53,746 bases of DNA from Candidatus Brockarchaeota archaeon (GCA_017601245.1 JAFNJB010000014.1:1-53746), one strand, 5' to 3'. Shown: positions 28,206-39,573, counted from the stretch's first letter. Translations and numbers: made by a program. The notes: a model not told the origin generated them from the letters alone.

Positions 28206-29702
28206 TTAAACAATGGGTTTAGAAGGTGAAAGAAGCCTAGAAAGCTCTGCTGGAAGACTCGATATGCTTATCCTTTTCTGCTCCTTCGTATCTCTAAATC
28301 TAAGCGTTACAGTATCGTCGGAGAAAGTTTGATGGTCTATAGTTACTGCAAAGGGTATACCTATTTCATCAGCCCTCGCATATCTTCGGCCAATACTTCC
28401 AGAGTCGTCGAAGTTTACTTTGAAATTGTCAAGATAAGCGACAACTTCCTTAGCCTTAGCTATGAATTCAGGCTTAGAAAGCAGTGGGAAAACAGAGACA
28501 TCAAAAGGTGAGAGATATGGCGGTATGGAGAGGTAGGTACGTCCATCCTCATCTATTCTCAACCCGTACTCAAGAAGAGCATATAGGAGCCTTTCTGCAC
28601 CGAAACTAGGCTCAACTACATGAGGCACTACCTTTTTGTTAGTTGAAGATATGAAAACACTCATATCCTCGCCACTGACCCTCATGTGTCCAGAAAGATC
28701 ATAGTCCGTCCTATAGGCGAATCCAGCAACCTCGGTCCATCCCCACGACTCCAAGAAGACTTCGCAGTCAAAAAGCTGCTTGGCATAATGGGCTCTCTCG
28801 TTGGGCAGTTTCTCTCTAAACCTGTAGGCACCATCAGGTATCCAAAGGGCTTCAAGAAAGCCCTTTGTAAGGACAAGGAAGAAGGGTATCCAATTGTTGC
28901 TGAATACGTTTCTCTCAATGGCTTCTCTAACCTTGACTTTACGCGATTCTGTAATGCCCTTTTCCTGGTCTTCAGCAGTTAGTAGGGGGATCGTCTCTTC
29001 TAAGTATCTCTCATCAGATGGTCCGGTATTAGTATCTGGGTCGAAGAAGAACTCGACCTCCATTATTGTAAACTCTCTAAGTCTTATGGGGCCCTGTCTT
29101 GGAGAAATCTCGTTTCTAAAAACCCTCCCCACCTGTGCTACTCCTAAAGGTAGACTTGACCTGCCGTGGACATAAAGCCTCTTGAATTCTGTAAATATTC
29201 CTTGAGCAGTTTCAGGCCTTAAGTATCCCAAGTCACCTACTCCTATTTCCGTCTTGAACATTAAGAGCCATTGAAACGATTTTGAAAGCTTCTCACCGCA
29301 GTTTGGACACTTAACCAACTTACTTTCAATAAGATCATCTATGTATTCGAGCGATGCTCCCTCAGGAATATTAATACCAATTTCATTAAGAAGATGGTCA
29401 GCACGGAAGATGGAACCGCATTTTCCACATTTCAAAGCTTTATCTGTAAACTGAGTCTCATGACCAGAGGCCACATAAACCGGCCTAGGCCCTATTACTG
29501 GCGACTCTATTATTTGAAAATTTCTAGAATAGACAAAGTATTTTATCCAAAGATTTTCAAGCCGCCTCTTTATCTCGAAGCCCACGTTGCCCAATGTTAA
29601 CAGCCCTTTTACTCCTCCGTAGATCTCGTAAGAGGGCCAGAATATTCCTCGGCGCTTCGCCAGCTCCATTAAGATCTCAGATTTCTTCTTCGCTGTCTGC
29701 AA
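28206..29702 (-). CDS. glyS: Glycyl-tRNA synthetase (alpha2 type)
   Basis: FWPSYEIYGGVKGLLTLGNVG, LRPETAQGIFTEFKRL, GVAQVGRVFRNEISPRQG. Confidence 0.97.
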   Translation of the reverse strand: MQTAKKKSEILMELAKRRGIFWPSYEIYGGVKGLLTLGNVGFEIKRRLENLWIKYFVYSRNFQIIESPVIGPRPVYVASGHETQFTDKALKCGKCGSIFRADHLLNEIGINIPEGASLEYIDDLIESKLVKCPNCGEKLSKSFQWLLMFKTEIGVGDLGYLRPETAQGIFTEFKRLYVHGRSSLPLGVAQVGRVFRNEISPRQGPIRLREFTIMEVEFFFDPDTNTGPSDERYLEETIPLLTAEDQEKGITESRKVKVREAIERNVFSNNWIPFFLVLTKGFLEALWIPDGAYRFREKLPNERAHYAKQLFDCEVFLESWGWTEVAGFAYRTDYDLSGHMRVSGEDMSVFISSTNKKVVPHVVEPSFGAERLLYALLEYGLRIDEDGRTYLSIPPYLSPFDVSVFPLLSKPEFIAKAKEVVAYLDNFKVNFDDSGSIGRRYARADEIGIPFAVTIDHQTFSDDTVTLRFRDTKEQKRISISSLPAELSRLLSPSKPIV

Positions 29703-29756
29703 GATGCTTCCCCCCTGTTAAAGAGCATTAACCTAATAAACCTTAGTGTCAAGCAA

Positions 29757-30119
29757 TTATAAAAGTGCCAGATTGCCGGTGATCTTATCCATCAATTCTT
29801 CCGGAGCTGGACCAAGCCCTAAGCATGTTACCGTACCCGGGGGGATCTCTGTAAGACCCATATCGGAAATAAGGCAGGCAGAAACCCCCTCTTTTAGAGC
29901 TATATCTCTTATTTTAAGAAGCTCGTCCAGCGATTTTACCTTCAGGACTATTTTCCTCTGACCCTCCTTAAGCCATTCGTTGAACCACTCTGGCCTAATC
30001 TGACGAGTTTCTTCCGCCGCTGAGACTGCGGCATGTGCGACTTGGGCACAAGTCTTACCCACTGACATTTTCAAATCCTCTCTAACTACTATACATTGCT
30101 TGAACTTGAAACAGCCCAT
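29757..30119 (-). CDS. pth2: Peptidyl-tRNA hydrolase, Pth2 type
   Basis: KQCIVVREDLKMSVGKTCAQVAHAAVSA; TVTCLGLGPAPEELMDKITGNLALL. Confidence 0.96.
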   Translation of the reverse strand: MGCFKFKQCIVVREDLKMSVGKTCAQVAHAAVSAAEETRQIRPEWFNEWLKEGQRKIVLKVKSLDELLKIRDIALKEGVSACLISDMGLTEIPPGTVTCLGLGPAPEELMDKITGNLALL

Positions 30120-30210
30120 CTGCCTTCAAAAGTGATGGTAATGGCTTAAACTTTTCAGTGTTTTCTCAGCCGCTAAGCTTATTAATAGCTTGATTTAATT
30201 GGTCCGCAAG

Positions 30211-30372
30211 ATGGTAGTATGTATGTCCTGTAACAGGCCGATAGACCCCTATGAAAAATACGTGAAGTTCACATGCTTTAATTGTGGTGAAGTAACCATA
30301 TGGCGCTGTGAGAAATGTAGAACATTCGCCAGAGAAGTAAAATGTCCAAAATGTGGCTACACCATGCCGTAA
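30211..30372 (+). CDS. 53-aa double zinc-ribbon protein (HVO_2753-like), not in the supplied ORF list
   Basis: Manually translated MVVCMSCNRPIDPYEKYVKFTCFNCGEVTIWRCEKCRTFAREVKCPKCGYTMP; upstream of aEF1B. Confidence 0.9.
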   Translation: MVVCMSCNRPIDPYEKYVKFTCFNCGEVTIWRCEKCRTFAREVKCPKCGYTMP

Positions 30373-30528
30373 GAGTAAAGAGGACCATAATTATTTTATT
30401 AAATCACTGGAGTAAGTTTATACTCTTCAGAAAAGCTTTATATAGGATTTTGAAAGATTGATGGTTAAGTTGTTGTACAAAAATATTAAACCGGATGTTT
30501 CAAAAACACTTAACGGAGGCGTTGAATC

Positions 30529-30816
30529 ATGAAACAAATAATATATACTCTGAGAATTTTCCCAGACGAGAATACTACCGATCTAAATGAACTCTTAAAG
30601 AGATTGGAGGAGAACCTGAAAAGCGGTAAGATAATCGCACATCAAGTAACCGAATACTTTTTCGGCATGAAAATACTGTTGGTGAACGTGGAAGCCCCTG
30701 AAGTAGATGGAGTATCTGATAAGATTGAAGAAGAAATTAGAAAAACAGATGGAGTATCTGAGATGGAAATAGTTAACGTAACCAGAAGAGTGGAGGTTTG
30801 GAAAGAGGGTGGTTAG
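30529..30816 (+). CDS. ef1b: Translation elongation factor aEF1B (EF-1 beta)
   Basis: QVTEYFFGMKILLVNVEAPE...DKIEEEIRKTDGVSEMEIVNVTR. Confidence 0.88.
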   Translation: MKQIIYTLRIFPDENTTDLNELLKRLEENLKSGKIIAHQVTEYFFGMKILLVNVEAPEVDGVSDKIEEEIRKTDGVSEMEIVNVTRRVEVWKEGG

Positions 30817-31054
30817 GACATCTGAAGACAGTAGGAGGATAATCCCTCTTAGAAATTATATCTTTGACATCCTGGAGAAGAAGAAAAGCCTTACTTTAAC
30901 CGAGCTTTTAAGAAGCTTAGAGAAAGACGTTGGGAAAGTAAGCGTTCTAGAAGTAGAAAGGGAACTTATGGCAATGGAGATAAGGGGTATTCTGAGAGTA
31001 TTCGCTTCAGGCAAAAAGGATCAGAGGCTTGAATTAGTCAACCCTAATGTTTAA
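30809..31054 (+). CDS. Small hypothetical protein, winged-helix-like
   Basis: 81 aa, overlaps aEF1B end and precedes fen1. Confidence 0.65.
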   Translation: MVRTSEDSRRIIPLRNYIFDILEKKKSLTLTELLRSLEKDVGKVSVLEVERELMAMEIRGILRVFASGKKDQRLELVNPNV

Positions 31055-31101
31055 CAGCTTTCCGAAATTGTTAATAGCTTCCTGGGCACCATATATTTGG
31101 A

Positions 31102-32127
31102 ATGGGTGTTCAGCTGGGGGATATAGTCCCGGCTAAGGAGATAAGGCTTGAAGACCTTGCAAACAAGAGGATCGCTATAGACATGTATAATACGCTTTAC
31201 CAATTCCTTACGATAATAAGAGGAGCCGATGGAAAGCCCTTGATGGATTCTAAAGGCAGGATAACAAGCCACCTTTCAGGAATATTCTACAGGACTTGTA
31301 ACTTTCTTTCTGTGGGTCTCAAGCCCATTTACGTATTTGACGGTGAACCACCTAAGATTAAGAGAGAAGAAGCTGAAAGAAGGAAGATGTTGCGTGAAGA
31401 AGCTTCTAAAAAATACGAAGAAGCTTTAGCAGCAGGGAAGATAGAGGAGGCACGTAAGTATGCCCAGATGTCCGCAACATTAGATGAGTACCTCATTAAA
31501 TCTGCTGAGAAACTTATTACCCTAATGGGAATACCCGTTGTCCATGCTCCTTCAGAAGGAGAAGCCCAAGCTGCATATATGGTTGCTACAGGCGTGGCAG
31601 ATTACGTGGGGAGTCAGGATTTCGATTCTCTTCTCTTTGGTGGTAAGATGCTTGTGAGAAACCTTACGATAACGGGTAGGAGGAAGCTTCCTGGCAAGAA
31701 GGCGTATGTCGAAGTTAATCCGGAAGAAATATCTTTAGAGGAAACATTGAGGACACTGTCAATTACAAGAGAGCAATTGATAGATATTGCTCTACTCGTA
31801 GGCACTGATTATACTGAGGGGATAAAAGGTATAGGTCCAAAGAGAGCATTAGAACTTGTTAAAAGCGGAATGAGTCTAGAAGATATTTTCAAAAAGTATG
31901 GAGAAGATCTATCTAAGATTTCAAGGTACTATGAGGCTAAGGAGTTTTTTCTCCATCCCGACGTAAGAGACTTAGGTGAACTCCACTGGAAGGATATCGA
32001 TGAGGAAGGTGTTATAAGATTTCTACACGACGAACATGATTTCTCCTTAGATAGAATCACTAAAGCCATTGAGGAAGTTAAAAAGAAGAAAAAAACTGCC
32101 GAAGGAGCATTATCTAAGTGGTTTTAG
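31102..32127 (+). CDS. fen: Flap endonuclease 1
   Basis: [57 protein letters not shown]-terminal KWF. Confidence 0.98.
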   Translation: MGVQLGDIVPAKEIRLEDLANKRIAIDMYNTLYQFLTIIRGADGKPLMDSKGRITSHLSGIFYRTCNFLSVGLKPIYVFDGEPPKIKREEAERRKMLREEASKKYEEALAAGKIEEARKYAQMSATLDEYLIKSAEKLITLMGIPVVHAPSEGEAQAAYMVATGVADYVGSQDFDSLLFGGKMLVRNLTITGRRKLPGKKAYVEVNPEEISLEETLRTLSITREQLIDIALLVGTDYTEGIKGIGPKRALELVKSGMSLEDIFKKYGEDLSKISRYYEAKEFFLHPDVRDLGELHWKDIDEEGVIRFLHDEHDFSLDRITKAIEEVKKKKKTAEGALSKWF

Positions 32128-32813
32128 AAATTGAAGCCATATTCCCCGCGAAGTGGAACAAATATTACCGGCCCCATATTAAAAGTGTTTATCCTTCCCT
32201 TCTCATCCTTCTTAACAAGCAGGAGGTTTTGTTCGAAAAATTCGGATTGAACAGGTATTACCATTCTCCCATTCGGCTTCAATTGTTCTATGAGTGGTTC
32301 AGGGATCCTCGGTGCTGCAGCAGTTACTGAAATGCAGTCATAAGGAGCCTCTTCTCGATATCCTTTAGAACCATCGCCCACTATGACTTTAACGACCTTA
32401 TCTAGCCCGAGCCTAGATAGATTCCTTCTTGCAAATTCTGCAAGCTTAGGATTTATCTCAATCGTGAAAACCAAGGGTTTTGGAGAATCTAGGTTGGGAC
32501 AGGTTAACACGGCAAGAGTAGCTGCATGATAACCGCCTCCAGTACCTACTTCAAGAATTTTTTCGCCTACTTGAACGTTAAGAAGTTCATTCATCATGGC
32601 AACCATGTGGGGAGCCGATACCGTTTGGTTTGTTTCACCTAGAGGCAGTGGAGTATCCTCGTAGGCGTATTTCAACTGATCTGGCCATACGAATTCATGT
32701 CTAGGTATTCTGAGCATAGCGTTCTTAACTTTCTCAGATTTTATAATGCCCTCTTCGACAAGACGTTCCACCAGTCTTTTCCGTTCTTCAAAATAAGGAT
32801 CTAAGATATCCAT
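32124..32813 (-). CDS. pcm: Protein-L-isoaspartate O-methyltransferase
   Basis: [39 protein letters not shown]. Confidence 0.96.
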   Translation of the reverse strand: MDILDPYFEERKRLVERLVEEGIIKSEKVKNAMLRIPRHEFVWPDQLKYAYEDTPLPLGETNQTVSAPHMVAMMNELLNVQVGEKILEVGTGGGYHAATLAVLTCPNLDSPKPLVFTIEINPKLAEFARRNLSRLGLDKVVKVIVGDGSKGYREEAPYDCISVTAAAPRIPEPLIEQLKPNGRMVIPVQSEFFEQNLLLVKKDEKGRINTFNMGPVIFVPLRGEYGFNF

Positions 32814-32875
32814 TCTCTCCCCTTTACCGACAGTATTTCTTAAATCCCTGAAGAATAAAACTATTTTGCCTAAAC

Positions 32876-33298
32876 ATGGGTATGGTTATAGAGAAAGTCC
32901 ACGGAATGGGGCATAGGAATATAAGAGCGACTCATCCAACGACACTAGCTATTACAAGGGATTTGGAAATAGGGAAAACTGGAGATTGTTTCCTCTTGGT
33001 TTCTGCAGATAAGTCTCCTAGAATGCTCTCGGAAGAATTTAAGAATGCTGCCAGAAGGCCTGTCAAGATATTCGTTAAAGTAATTGTTGGAGAACTTATG
33101 GACGAGTTTTATTGCTACGGTGATCCGGCTCTAACATTTAAGGATGATTCTACAATGGTCTTCAGAAAAAGCACGTACATTTGCGACAAGACTGTTGGAA
33201 TTAAAAGCAGTAAGAGCGCTATAGATATAGATCGGAGAATAGTTGAAAAGTTGAAGAAAGGTTTTGAAGCTACTGTAGAGCTTATGGTAAACCTTTAG
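32876..33298 (+). CDS. DUF371-family protein
   Basis: HGMGHRNIRATHPTTLAITRDLEIGKTGDCFLLVSADKS pattern. Confidence 0.8.
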   Translation: MGMVIEKVHGMGHRNIRATHPTTLAITRDLEIGKTGDCFLLVSADKSPRMLSEEFKNAARRPVKIFVKVIVGELMDEFYCYGDPALTFKDDSTMVFRKSTYICDKTVGIKSSKSAIDIDRRIVEKLKKGFEATVELMVNL

Positions 33299-33307
33299 AA
33301 TATGATG

Positions 33308-34381
33308 CTATCTTTCACGTTCCCCTCTTATAAACTCCTCAAACTTCCTCTTAGCTTCTTCATACGGCATTTGAACAGGAGGATGTTTAAAACAGTATGC
33401 AGACACACTTATAAGCGGTCCGCTAATGCCTCTATCTAGAGCAACTTTTACACCTCTCAAAGCATCTATTATTACGCCCGCACTGTTCGGCGAATCTATA
33501 ACTGAAAGCTTAAGGTCGATAGATAATGGTGCTCCTCCAAAATACTTGCCTTTAATCCATATGTAGCATATTTTCTCATTTTCTAGAAAGGGAATATAGT
33601 CGCTGGGACCTATTCTCAGAGGCATCTCGTAGGGGGACATTGCTCTTACTGCTGAAGTCTTACTCTCCCTTTTCGAAACAAGCCTCTGCTGTTCCAGCAT
33701 ATTTAAGAAATCCGTATCCCCTCCTATGTTAAGCTGGTAAGACTCTTCAACTTTAACACCCCTGTCGACAAGTAGTTTTATCAAAGTTTTATGTAAAACT
33801 GTCGCACCAAGCTGACTCATAACGTCATCTCCCGCGATAGGCAGTCCCTTTTCCTCGAACTTCTTCTGCCATTCTTCGGATGACGCTATGAAAGTCGGCA
33901 TAGCGTTTATGAATGCTACACCAGCTTCCAAGGCAGATTGAGCGTAGAAACGGCTACCTTTCTCACTGCCAACGGGCAGATAGTTTATAAGGATCTCCGC
34001 GCCAGAGGATTTTAATTCTTCAACAATATCCACGTCCCTATCCTCCGAGAACCTTATTACTTCCCTTAGATACCTTCCCACACCATCTAGGACAGGCCCC
34101 TTCTTCACAGTTACACCTATTTTTGGAACTTCTTGAAACCTTATCGTGTTATTGGGCTTCTCGAATATTGCCTCGCTCAAATCCTTGCCCACTTTCCTAC
34201 GGTCTACGTCAAAGGCGGCTACAAACTCGATATCCCCAGGCTTGTAGCCACCGACATCAGGATGTGCTAAGCCTATTTGCTCATTACTCTCACGATAGTA
34301 ATATACCCCTTGAACTAGGGCAGATGCACAGTTTCCAACACCAGCTATTGCAACCTTTATTTTTCCCAATTCTGATTCCAA
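33308..34381 (-). CDS. ino1: Myo-inositol-1-phosphate synthase
   Basis: VAIAGVGNCASALVQGVYYY; NYLPVGSEKGSRFYAQSALEAGVAFINAMP; GDDVMSQLGATVLHKTL. Confidence 0.94.
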   Translation of the reverse strand: MESELGKIKVAIAGVGNCASALVQGVYYYRESNEQIGLAHPDVGGYKPGDIEFVAAFDVDRRKVGKDLSEAIFEKPNNTIRFQEVPKIGVTVKKGPVLDGVGRYLREVIRFSEDRDVDIVEELKSSGAEILINYLPVGSEKGSRFYAQSALEAGVAFINAMPTFIASSEEWQKKFEEKGLPIAGDDVMSQLGATVLHKTLIKLLVDRGVKVEESYQLNIGGDTDFLNMLEQQRLVSKRESKTSAVRAMSPYEMPLRIGPSDYIPFLENEKICYIWIKGKYFGGAPLSIDLKLSVIDSPNSAGVIIDALRGVKVALDRGISGPLISVSAYCFKHPPVQMPYEEAKRKFEEFIRGERER

Positions 34382-34429
34382 AGGAATTGTTTTACCCTTA
34401 TAAAATTAACTCTTGGCTTAAAATTGGAT

Positions 34430-34933
34430 CTATTTCAGTTTAAGGCCGCATCTCCTACAATATCTCACTCCCTCAGTAACTGGAGCACCACATCTTGGAC
34501 AGAAACCGATTACTTCACCGACTTTTCCAGACTTTTCCTCCTCTTCAACAACCTCCTCTTTCATACCTTCCTCAACTGTCTCCTCGGGAGATGAAAGGGC
34601 TTCATAATCCTGCTCAACTCCCACTTCGCTTGTTTCCATGGCTTCTCCGACTTCATATGCAGTCTCTATTCTTCCTCGTGGAATCTCCTCGGTAGTTTCA
34701 ACAGGAATCTCTATCCTTCTCTTTTTCGGTCTGATCAGTATTGAGATTATCGCTATTATGAAGCCGAACCAGAAGAGGATCGTTATAAACGATGTGAAGT
34801 TTCCTTCTCCACCTAAGTACCCGATTAACGTATCTTTAATTGCTCCCTTAATACTCTGAAAATATAGGCCTAGCCCCATTAGCAGTACACCGATCGCTAA
34901 GACATTTGACTTATTCAATACCTGAATTAGCAC
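34430..34933 (-). CDS. Membrane protein with C-terminal zinc ribbon
   Basis: Two TM segments, acidic linker, CPRCGAPVTEGVRYCRRCG. Confidence 0.75.
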   Translation of the reverse strand: MLIQVLNKSNVLAIGVLLMGLGLYFQSIKGAIKDTLIGYLGGEGNFTSFITILFWFGFIIAIISILIRPKKRRIEIPVETTEEIPRGRIETAYEVGEAMETSEVGVEQDYEALSSPEETVEEGMKEEVVEEEEKSGKVGEVIGFCPRCGAPVTEGVRYCRRCGLKLK

Positions 34934-34977
34934 ATGAAAGGTAGTAATTAACTTTTCTATTATCTTTAATTCTCATC

Positions 34978-35379
34978 TTACAGCATTTTAAATTTCCCCA
35001 TTCTAAAAAGGGTTATTACCGTGAGGACTATGCAACCTATGCTAAACATCAATTCTATAGAAGATATTATTCCATGAAAGATTGCAAAGTATAAGGGTGG
35101 CGAGGCTCCGGCAATCCCCATTACCACTCCGGTTAAAAACATGTATCGTACGATCCTCTTTAACATATTTTCTGAAATCAGCCTTATGCCTATGGAGAAT
35201 CCTACTAATGCGCTTGCAACAATCATATTGTATGCTCTACCGCCTGTTGAAATGCCTGTTAAAAAGTAGGCTATCGCAAGGATTATTTCTAAAGATAGAT
35301 TTAGCAATCTTTTACTTAGAGCAACGTTCTCAAGCATTAGTGCTTTCTCAGCGTTTTCTCCCGAGTCCAATACTGGCAC
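34978..35379 (-). CDS. Hypothetical membrane protein
   Basis: 133 aa hydrophobic ORF. Confidence 0.6.
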   Translation of the reverse strand: MPVLDSGENAEKALMLENVALSKRLLNLSLEIILAIAYFLTGISTGGRAYNMIVASALVGFSIGIRLISENMLKRIVRYMFLTGVVMGIAGASPPLYFAIFHGIISSIELMFSIGCIVLTVITLFRMGKFKML

Positions 35380-35406
35380 ATCTCTTTAAGCAGCTTTTTA
35401 AAAAGG

Positions 35407-36354
35407 TTACGTATAAATCTCCACAGAATTACCTACTTCAGATGATTTTAAACTAGCCTCGATTATTTTAAGCGCTCTTACTGCATCTTCTTCTCCGGGA
35501 ATTGGGTTTTCGTTATTAACTATACAGTTCAGGAAATATTTCAACTCATGTCGAAGAGGTTCGCTCCATTCGGAGAAGGGGGTTATCCTATCATTCTTAG
35601 AACTGAGGGTTACCTGCTGTGTAACTAAATCAGCTTCAACTACGCCTTCTGATCCTATTACCTCTAAACGCCTTATCTTGTAGGGGGTTAACCAATTTGC
35701 GTTAATTATAGCCATTTTACCACTGGAGAAAGTTAGTATTATTGTTGCATAGTCCTCATGAATCCTATGCATTGACTTTCCTGTTTTAGCATATACTTTG
35801 ATTGGGTCTTCTGAAAAAAGGTATCTCATCAAGTCTACATCATGAATCGCAGTATCTAAGAGGACTCCTGAGTCAGTTACTCTCTCGGGCCATCTCCTCA
35901 CCCTTGTCGCTGAGGCCATTATTATTTCCCCTAAAGCTTCTTCCTCAATGTACTTCTTAACCATCCTGATGGCAGGGTTAAATCTTTCAATAAAACCCAC
36001 CATTGTTTTAACATTCTTCTTCTTAAGAAAGTTAATTAGCTCTATTGCTTCTTTCACTGTTTGAGTAAAGGGCTTTTCTATGAAGAGGTATCCAACTTTT
36101 TTCAATGCTAGTTCCATTGCAACATCCTTATGCGTTGAAGTAGGTGTCGAAACTATAGCCCCATCATAAGCTCCTTCAGGAATATCAGAGACATTCCCAT
36201 AATACGGAACATTGTAGAGTTTTCCATATGTGCTGGCCCTTTCTTCAACTATGTCGCATACACCGCCTAAGCCTCCGAGTTCTGCAAGAACCCTTACATG
36301 GTTTTTACCGAAGCCGCCTACTCCAACTACTATAATGCTAGGTTTCTCAACCAT
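35407..36354 (-). CDS. Gfo/Idh/MocA-family oxidoreductase
   Basis: GVGGFGKNHVRVLAELG; VSTPTSTHKDVAMELALKKVGYLFIEKPF. Confidence 0.94.
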   Translation of the reverse strand: MVEKPSIIVVGVGGFGKNHVRVLAELGGLGGVCDIVEERASTYGKLYNVPYYGNVSDIPEGAYDGAIVSTPTSTHKDVAMELALKKVGYLFIEKPFTQTVKEAIELINFLKKKNVKTMVGFIERFNPAIRMVKKYIEEEALGEIIMASATRVRRWPERVTDSGVLLDTAIHDVDLMRYLFSEDPIKVYAKTGKSMHRIHEDYATIILTFSSGKMAIINANWLTPYKIRRLEVIGSEGVVEADLVTQQVTLSSKNDRITPFSEWSEPLRHELKYFLNCIVNNENPIPGEEDAVRALKIIEASLKSSEVGNSVEIYT

Positions 36355-36373
36355 TTAACAACAATTATTGATG

Positions 36374-38827
36374 TTACATGAAGTCTTTAAGCTTTAAGCT
36401 TCTCCTGGGAGGCTCTATCTCTATACCCAGGGGGTCTAGAACCTGTTCGAAAGTAGCCCTCATGACTTCAAGATACTTATCTAAGTCTATTTCTTCTATT
36501 CTAGCCAGCTTAACGGGTTTAACGCCGTTTTTAACCTTAACGTATGATATTATGTCGCCGGCCCTAGCTTTAATACCCAATTCCCTCTCAAGCTGTTTAG
36601 CTGCCTTAACGTGTTGCGGCGTGTTCTTATCATAGTCATCCAGAGGTTTGCTTAACATTACGTCGAAAGCAAGCTCATCGAGACTCAGTTGCTTATTCAC
36701 GAGTTTTTCAACGTACTCGTTTATCATATTCTTTATGCTCTCAACGGCTGCATTGAATTCCTCCTCGTTCTTTACCTTGCTAAGTATGCTAATCATGTCA
36801 TGGAAAGCCTGTTTTACGAATTTTGGTGTTGAACTCTTCTTTCCCACAAGGCCCTTTATGTCAACATTACCATCCTCAGTAACTCCAAGGTAGTTCTTCT
36901 TACGTTGGCTGAAAACACCATATCTGTAAACCTTATCTATGTTAAGTTCAATGTTATACTTTTCCCTCATAAACTGGATGAGTTTCTCAACATCATTCGG
37001 ATTCGGATCCCTTAGAAATATTGAATCAGTATCACCATATACAACCTCTATGCCAAGGTTCTTTGCAGTCTCAACAAGTTCGGTAAATATCCCTCTACCT
37101 ATCCACGTTACTGTTTCAGCAGCTGAAGGAGCATAGAAATGGAAAGTATCAGCACCCATAACACCATAGCTGGCGTTTATGAAAACCTTTATTGCCCTTT
37201 GTACCACGTCATAGAAAGCACGTTTTTCAGGAGTTTCCGCTTTCTTAGAAAGAGGCTGATAGTACTTTACTCGGAGCTCTCTTAAAGCGCCTATTACTGA
37301 GCTCTCTATACCCCTCCTTTTAACGCATATCCAATGGGGTGAATTCATTGGAGTATTGTTTTTACATTCTTCATGGACGCATCTAACTGTCTCATAACTT
37401 ATATTAAAGTTCATTATTATGCTAGGATACAGTGATGCGAAGTCGAGGATTACAAGGTTGAAGTATAAGCCGGGTTTAGGTTCAAGAACTATTGCCCCCC
37501 TATACTTCTTGCCTTTTATAATGGCCTCAGACTTCTTCTCACTTTTAAGCTGTAGAATATCTTCTTGTCTAGGTATTAGATAGTTGTTCTTTCTATGGAG
37601 GCTTAGGAGCATGCTTTTAATCCAAGTAGAGACGCCGTGTCTGACGACATCCTCCATAGGTAGCCTGCTTATCCTCATGAAAAGGACGAGGAGTTTGAGT
37701 AATAAGTAATCTTTGTTAGCGATGAGTTCAAAAGTTATCTCAGCATCTCTAAAGCAGTATTCAGCAAGTTCTCTGGGTTTAAGAATGGAAATATCTTCAG
37801 TCAGAGCTATTTTGCCCTTACCGATTAGAGCCTTACCAATCGCATCCAGCGTTACTTCCTTATATACTCCTCCATAAGCATAATTTTGTATCGATTTGTT
37901 AAAGAATACCCTGTAGAGATCTATATGCACCCCGTTAACAAGGTTAATGTAATCCTTGCCCTTTTCGAGAGGGGATTCCTCATTCAACGATAGTTTTTTA
38001 GCCCTGTTATACAAATACAGGAGGTCGAACTTATCACCGTTAAAAGTCACTAGAAATGGATATTTCTTGATTTCTTTAAAGACTTCTTTCAAAAGCTTAT
38101 CCTCGCTAGATACGTGGACTATCTTCTTAGTTCCATCATACTCTTCCCCATCAAAATCGTCAAGAACATAGACTTTGCCCATTTCCGTATTCGATTTAAA
38201 AGCCGCAGAGATTATCGGATCCTCTGCCTTATTGGCATCGGGAACATGATTTGGACCAGGAGGCTTAACTTCTATGTCGAGTGAGGAAAGCTTCATGAAC
38301 GGTATTGGCTGATTAAGTATTTCAATCAACTCTCTGATTTCTGGATACTGGGATTCAGGAGGCTTAACAACATCCTCGAGGACTGTTTCTAAGCGTCTTT
38401 CGACAAGCTTGCCGTCAATTATATCGTAGTATAGCCCTGGTTTCTTATCCGTGTCGTATATATAACACCAAGTGTAATGAATATCAGCTTCCCAGGCCCT
38501 TCCAATTATTTCCCTTATGGACGTGGCGGACCCACCTATTGACAGAGGGTCTTTTGCAATGATTTTTCTGAAAACCTTTTCCCTATCTTCTAATAAGTCA
38601 TACTTTCTAACTTCTTCAATCCTGTCAAATCCATGGTGGTTTATCAACTGCTGGTTACTCATCAATTCTTCTATGCTTAAATCGGTCAATAAGTATGGCT
38701 GATGGTTCTCAGCAGATGGGAAAATCACTATCTCCTGCTTCTCAGGGTCGTATAGTTTAAGCAGAACCCTCTTACTACTCCCATCATAAGAGGCGGAAAC
38801 CAGTAATAACCCTTTTCGCTCTTCCAT
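36374..38827 (-). CDS. polB: Family B DNA polymerase
   Basis: Exo motif SLDIEV; pol motifs DFASLYPSIIMNFNIS, KVFINASYGVMG, VYGDTDSIF. Confidence 0.97.
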   Translation of the reverse strand: MEERKGLLLVSASYDGSSKRVLLKLYDPEKQEIVIFPSAENHQPYLLTDLSIEELMSNQQLINHHGFDRIEEVRKYDLLEDREKVFRKIIAKDPLSIGGSATSIREIIGRAWEADIHYTWCYIYDTDKKPGLYYDIIDGKLVERRLETVLEDVVKPPESQYPEIRELIEILNQPIPFMKLSSLDIEVKPPGPNHVPDANKAEDPIISAAFKSNTEMGKVYVLDDFDGEEYDGTKKIVHVSSEDKLLKEVFKEIKKYPFLVTFNGDKFDLLYLYNRAKKLSLNEESPLEKGKDYINLVNGVHIDLYRVFFNKSIQNYAYGGVYKEVTLDAIGKALIGKGKIALTEDISILKPRELAEYCFRDAEITFELIANKDYLLLKLLVLFMRISRLPMEDVVRHGVSTWIKSMLLSLHRKNNYLIPRQEDILQLKSEKKSEAIIKGKKYRGAIVLEPKPGLYFNLVILDFASLYPSIIMNFNISYETVRCVHEECKNNTPMNSPHWICVKRRGIESSVIGALRELRVKYYQPLSKKAETPEKRAFYDVVQRAIKVFINASYGVMGADTFHFYAPSAAETVTWIGRGIFTELVETAKNLGIEVVYGDTDSIFLRDPNPNDVEKLIQFMREKYNIELNIDKVYRYGVFSQRKKNYLGVTEDGNVDIKGLVGKKSSTPKFVKQAFHDMISILSKVKNEEEFNAAVESIKNMINEYVEKLVNKQLSLDELAFDVMLSKPLDDYDKNTPQHVKAAKQLERELGIKARAGDIISYVKVKNGVKPVKLARIEEIDLDKYLEVMRATFEQVLDPLGIEIEPPRRSLKLKDFM

Positions 38828-38912
38828 CTCCCCTTTCTTACTCGACGAGTATTTTCATTCTCACTATATAGGTTTATCTCTTAGTAAGGGATTAAGGAGG
38901 ATAGAAGATAAA

Positions 38913-39242
38913 ATGCCAGTAAAAGAGTATAAGACGAGATATATAGTGTTCGAAGTCAAGGATTATCGTAAGCTTAATAACATACTTAGAGAAGCTTGTA
39001 GTGCTCAAATAGGCTTCTTCTTTAAAATTGTTCGAAAATACAACGAAATTATAATTGTAAAATGTCCACATAAAATGGTTCCGATTATTAAAGCGAAAGT
39101 AAGTGAAGCGGAATCGCAATTATCCCCGGGATTAAGAATAATAGGTGTTTCGGGTACTTTAAAAAAGGCTATAAGCAAGTTCTGCACGGGAAAAAATCTG
39201 TCGAGACGAAGGCTAAATGACATACAATTTTTCCTAATATAA
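38913..39242 (+). CDS. RNase P protein component Pop5 (Rnp2)-like
   Basis: TRYIVFEV...IIIVKCPHKMVPIIKAKV...LRIIGVSGTLKKAISKFC; located before psmA. Confidence 0.8.
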   Translation: MPVKEYKTRYIVFEVKDYRKLNNILREACSAQIGFFFKIVRKYNEIIIVKCPHKMVPIIKAKVSEAESQLSPGLRIIGVSGTLKKAISKFCTGKNLSRRRLNDIQFFLI

Positions 39243-39573
39243 ACTTTGGTTAAAATATTGACTAAGAGGTTTGAAGAAAACGTTTAACAGCATCAGTCAG
39301 CTTAACGATTCATTATAACTACGTTTTTAATTACTTCTATATGCCTTTCATAAAGCCAGTTTCAGATCCTTTCTTTTAAGACCCTGATGCAATAGTGAGT
39401 ACTATAAAACTTGTCTAAAGAGCTTTGTAAGATAAATTTTACAATGAATATTCCGACACGCTTGACATAGCTTCCATTTGTTTAACTCCTGGAAAACACC
39501 TCCTCCTCCATAATTAGGGCTAGGCAAGGGCAAAGATTATAAGGAGTTAGTTAACTCTCATCTAAACAGGATC

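Noticed and set aside
39243-39573. CTGA/TGATG motifs in the gap between pop5 and psmA as a possible C/D box sRNA
   Set aside because: Boxes do not occur as a properly spaced C-D'-C'-D set on either strand.
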